Shown: one piece after another, positions 62,274 to 64,000 of the stretch
How the letters are laid out: every line of letters starts with the position of its first letter
Numbering within the stretch: position 1 is the first letter of the stretch
From: Candidatus Endolissoclinum faulkneri L2
GTDB lineage: Bacteria; Pseudomonadota; Alphaproteobacteria; Thalassobaculales; Thalassobaculaceae
Direction of reading: 5' to 3'
DNA: 64,000 nucleotides
NCBI RefSeq assembly: GCF_000319385.1
Contig: NC_019566.1
Span: 821,266 to 885,265 of the forward strand
Made by a program: the position numbers and the translations under genes
Notes under the pieces: generated by a model
Database searches by the model: none
What the model saw: only the letters and a program-made list of their open reading frames with translations
Told to the model about the DNA's origin: nothing

Positions 62274-63503
62274 ATGAAACCGGCTGAGAGTATGGTATTT
62301 GCTGAATGGATGTATAATCCACCTTGCAGTTCTGTTTTATCTTTATTAGCCAACAATGGTTACCTCGGACGATTTGTCGGCGGAGCAGTTCGTAATCATG
62401 TGCTTGGCTTGCCGGTTGTTGATTTTGATATAGCAACCAATGCACTGCCTGCTAATATACTTGCTCTATGTACATCGGCTGGTTTACACGCAGTTCCTAC
62501 TGGAATAAGACACGGTACTATAACTATCTTTATTGATAGTTCTTTTGTAGAGGTTACTACTCTGCGTCGAGATATGGATACTGATGGTCGTCATGCTGTT
62601 GTATCCTTTACAGAAGATTGGCTTGAGGATGCTTCACGTCGAGATTTTACTCTAAATGCTGTTTATCTCGACATGGAGGGTAATCTTTATGATCCAACTG
62701 CTACCGGCATTGCTGATATTCGTGCTAGACGCATTCGCTTCATTGGTGATCCGCGAATGCGAATTCACGAGGACTGCTTGCGAATTCTTCGCTTTTTCCG
62801 CTTCTATGCTGAGTATGGGCATAAAGAACCTGATATTGATAGTCTTAAGGCTTGTGTTGATTTAGCGCCAAGTTTATCTGGGTTATCTGGTGAACGAATA
62901 TGGAAAGAATTTTCCCGCCTGCTAATTGCTCCAATGGCAGCAAAGGTGATAGTTATCATGGCGGAAAGTGGAATAGCTAAGCATTTGTGGGATGGTCCAT
63001 TTGATGTAGGTCAGCTCATAAGATTCATAAATATCGAGCGTTACTATAGTATTAATCCAAATCCTATTAGTCGCCTCGCCGCTTTATTAGCCGATTCAAA
63101 TACAGCTCGATCGGTTTCAGAAAGGCTTAAGTTTTCTAATGTTGATGCAAAACGTTTAGCTTCTGCTATCGCAACATCCAGAAATACTTTGATGAATTCT
63201 TATGAACGTAAAACAATAATATATCGCTTCGGTGCTAAAAACTTTATCAATGCTAAAATGCTGCTCGCAGCAAAAACAGGGGAGAACATTGAAGATGATC
63301 TTGCTATCGCTAAAAATTGGATACCACCTGTTTTCCCTCTCAGGGGCAATGATGTGCTTGCACTCGGCATTAAACCTGGACCAAAAATTGGGGAATTGTT
63401 ACGTTTAGTAGAGAATTGGTGGATTACAGGTGGTTTTACAGCAGATGAACAAGCTTGTCGATTAATGCTAAGACGTATGATATCAAATACTAAGATAAAC
63501 TAA
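62274..63503 (+). CDS. cca: CCA tRNA nucleotidyltransferase / poly(A) polymerase family
   Basis: Adds or repairs the 3' CCA of tRNAs; 409 aa. The nucleotidyltransferase head shows GGAVRNHVLGL (usually GG.VRD) and the catalytic DFD (D50, D52). RRDMDTDGRHA and EDASRRDFTLNAVY, which select CTP and ATP, follow. The GDPRMRIHEDCLRILRFFRF block is the neck region. The enzyme is required here because at least tRNA-Thr lacks an encoded CCA. ATG 62274 is the first ordinary start; an ATT four codons earlier fits the ribosome binding site better. A short terminator-like hairpin follows the stop. Confidence 0.95.
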   Translation: MKPAESMVFAEWMYNPPCSSVLSLLANNGYLGRFVGGAVRNHVLGLPVVDFDIATNALPANILALCTSAGLHAVPTGIRHGTITIFIDSSFVEVTTLRRDMDTDGRHAVVSFTEDWLEDASRRDFTLNAVYLDMEGNLYDPTATGIADIRARRIRFIGDPRMRIHEDCLRILRFFRFYAEYGHKEPDIDSLKACVDLAPSLSGLSGERIWKEFSRLLIAPMAAKVIVIMAESGIAKHLWDGPFDVGQLIRFINIERYYSINPNPISRLAALLADSNTARSVSERLKFSNVDAKRLASAIATSRNTLMNSYERKTIIYRFGAKNFINAKMLLAAKTGENIEDDLAIAKNWIPPVFPLRGNDVLALGIKPGPKIGELLRLVENWWITGGFTADEQACRLMLRRMISNTKIN

Positions 63504-64000
63504 GCGACTAATCCGACTTATGACAAATAATCTACGCTGAATAGCTAATGGATAGTAGTATCCTTCCTAAAAAAGGAATTTTTAACTATAGTCGCTAAGT
63601 CAATTGCTTAAATTATCGCTTGAACTATTATTAAGCCTACAACTAAATATTAGTTGTGTAATGGCAAATCAAAAATAGCATTATTTTTAGTTAAAAAAAT
63701 CAACATCAGGTGGACCGTATGGTAAATGAATTAAAAAGAACTGATAAATGTTAAAATAAAGCGATAGCAATTGTAGATGGGTGATGTTTGGAACATTTAT
63801 TAGATTATTGGCCCAAAGCCGCATGCTCTTAAAAAAGATTTTTAAATGTAAAACGCGATCTTAAACAATAACTCAGCTGATAAAGGCAGGTTATTATTTT
63901 ATACCTATGAATATAAGTATTTTATAGATAATTGGAGCATTAGAAATAACTAAAGTTTTATTGTCAATATGACAAATTAGGCCATAGCCAAAAAAATAAA
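63504..64000. other. Gene-free right end of the window
   Basis: Apart from the cca terminator, nothing is certain. A 27-codon plus-strand frame (63781-63864, starting GTGATGTTTGG) is less AT-rich than its surroundings but matches no family. Confidence 0.5.
63564..63583 (+). terminator. Probable terminator of cca
   Basis: Stem TTCCT/AGGAA with an A5 loop, directly followed by five T, 60 bases after the cca stop. It is short but has the right form and position. Confidence 0.5.

Noticed and set aside
1-64000. CRISPR arrays, transposases, integrases, phage genes, rRNA
   Set aside because: Looked for regularly spaced direct repeats, typical motifs and rRNA sequence on both strands by eye; none was found.

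Overview
The window looks like chromosome from a host-dependent alphaproteobacterium whose genome is being reduced. The evidence is gene order plus base composition. Several blocks keep classic alphaproteobacterial neighbourhoods: pepA facing lptF-lptG-lptD-surA-pdxA-rsmA; rlpA-dacA-holB; proS-lolC-lolD-dnaE; a HAD nucleotidase followed by dapD-dapE; hemC-hemD-mitofilin-hemY. My feature coordinates cover only about 38 kb of the 64 kb (roughly 59%). The rest is very AT-rich sequence without recognisable genes, in stretches of up to 2.75 kb. There is no rRNA, CRISPR array, phage gene, transposase or insertion sequence. This mix of intact core genes, low coding density and an Sfp-type phosphopantetheinyl transferase reminds me of Candidatus Endolissoclinum faulkneri, the polyketide-producing symbiont of a tunicate. 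That identification is from memory and has not been tested.

Layout. 1-2849: a sugar ABC importer (two permeases and an ATPase), cut by the left edge. 3.6-4.3 kb: an isolated phosphopantetheinyl transferase with no ordinary start codon at its natural N-terminus. 5.6-7.8 kb: a UbiK-like protein and a metallophosphoesterase in AT-rich sequence. 10.4-19.6 kb: the densest block, with aminopeptidase PepA divergent from the LPS export genes lptF, lptG and lptD, the porin chaperone surA, pdxA (vitamin B6) and rsmA (ribosome maturation). 22.3-30.1 kb: msrA, pmbA, tRNA-Ser and rlpA, widely spaced. 30.5-41 kb: D,D-carboxypeptidase, holB, proS, lolC, lolD and dnaE. 42-48 kb: a class I amidotransferase, a HAD nucleotidase, dapD and dapE. 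49.3-52 kb: alaS. 53.3-59.8 kb: tRNA-Thr, the haem cluster and tRNA-Gly. 60.8-63.5 kb: pgsA and cca.

Together the genes describe a cell that still builds a complete Gram-negative envelope: LPS transport, outer-membrane protein folding, lipoprotein sorting, peptidoglycan remodelling and lysine/diaminopimelate synthesis. It imports sugar, makes haem and pyridoxal phosphate, and replicates and translates with its own enzymes. Some usual neighbours are missing: tmk between dacA and holB, recA beside alaS, and uvrC before pgsA. They may be lost or may lie elsewhere.

The most unusual DNA signals are several long, perfect inverted repeats. The most striking is a 52-bp palindrome that forms part of the 3' end of holB and appears to have created a new protein tail. 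I found no convincing complete new system. The PPTase points to a carrier-protein pathway (polyketide, non-ribosomal peptide or lipid) encoded outside the window.
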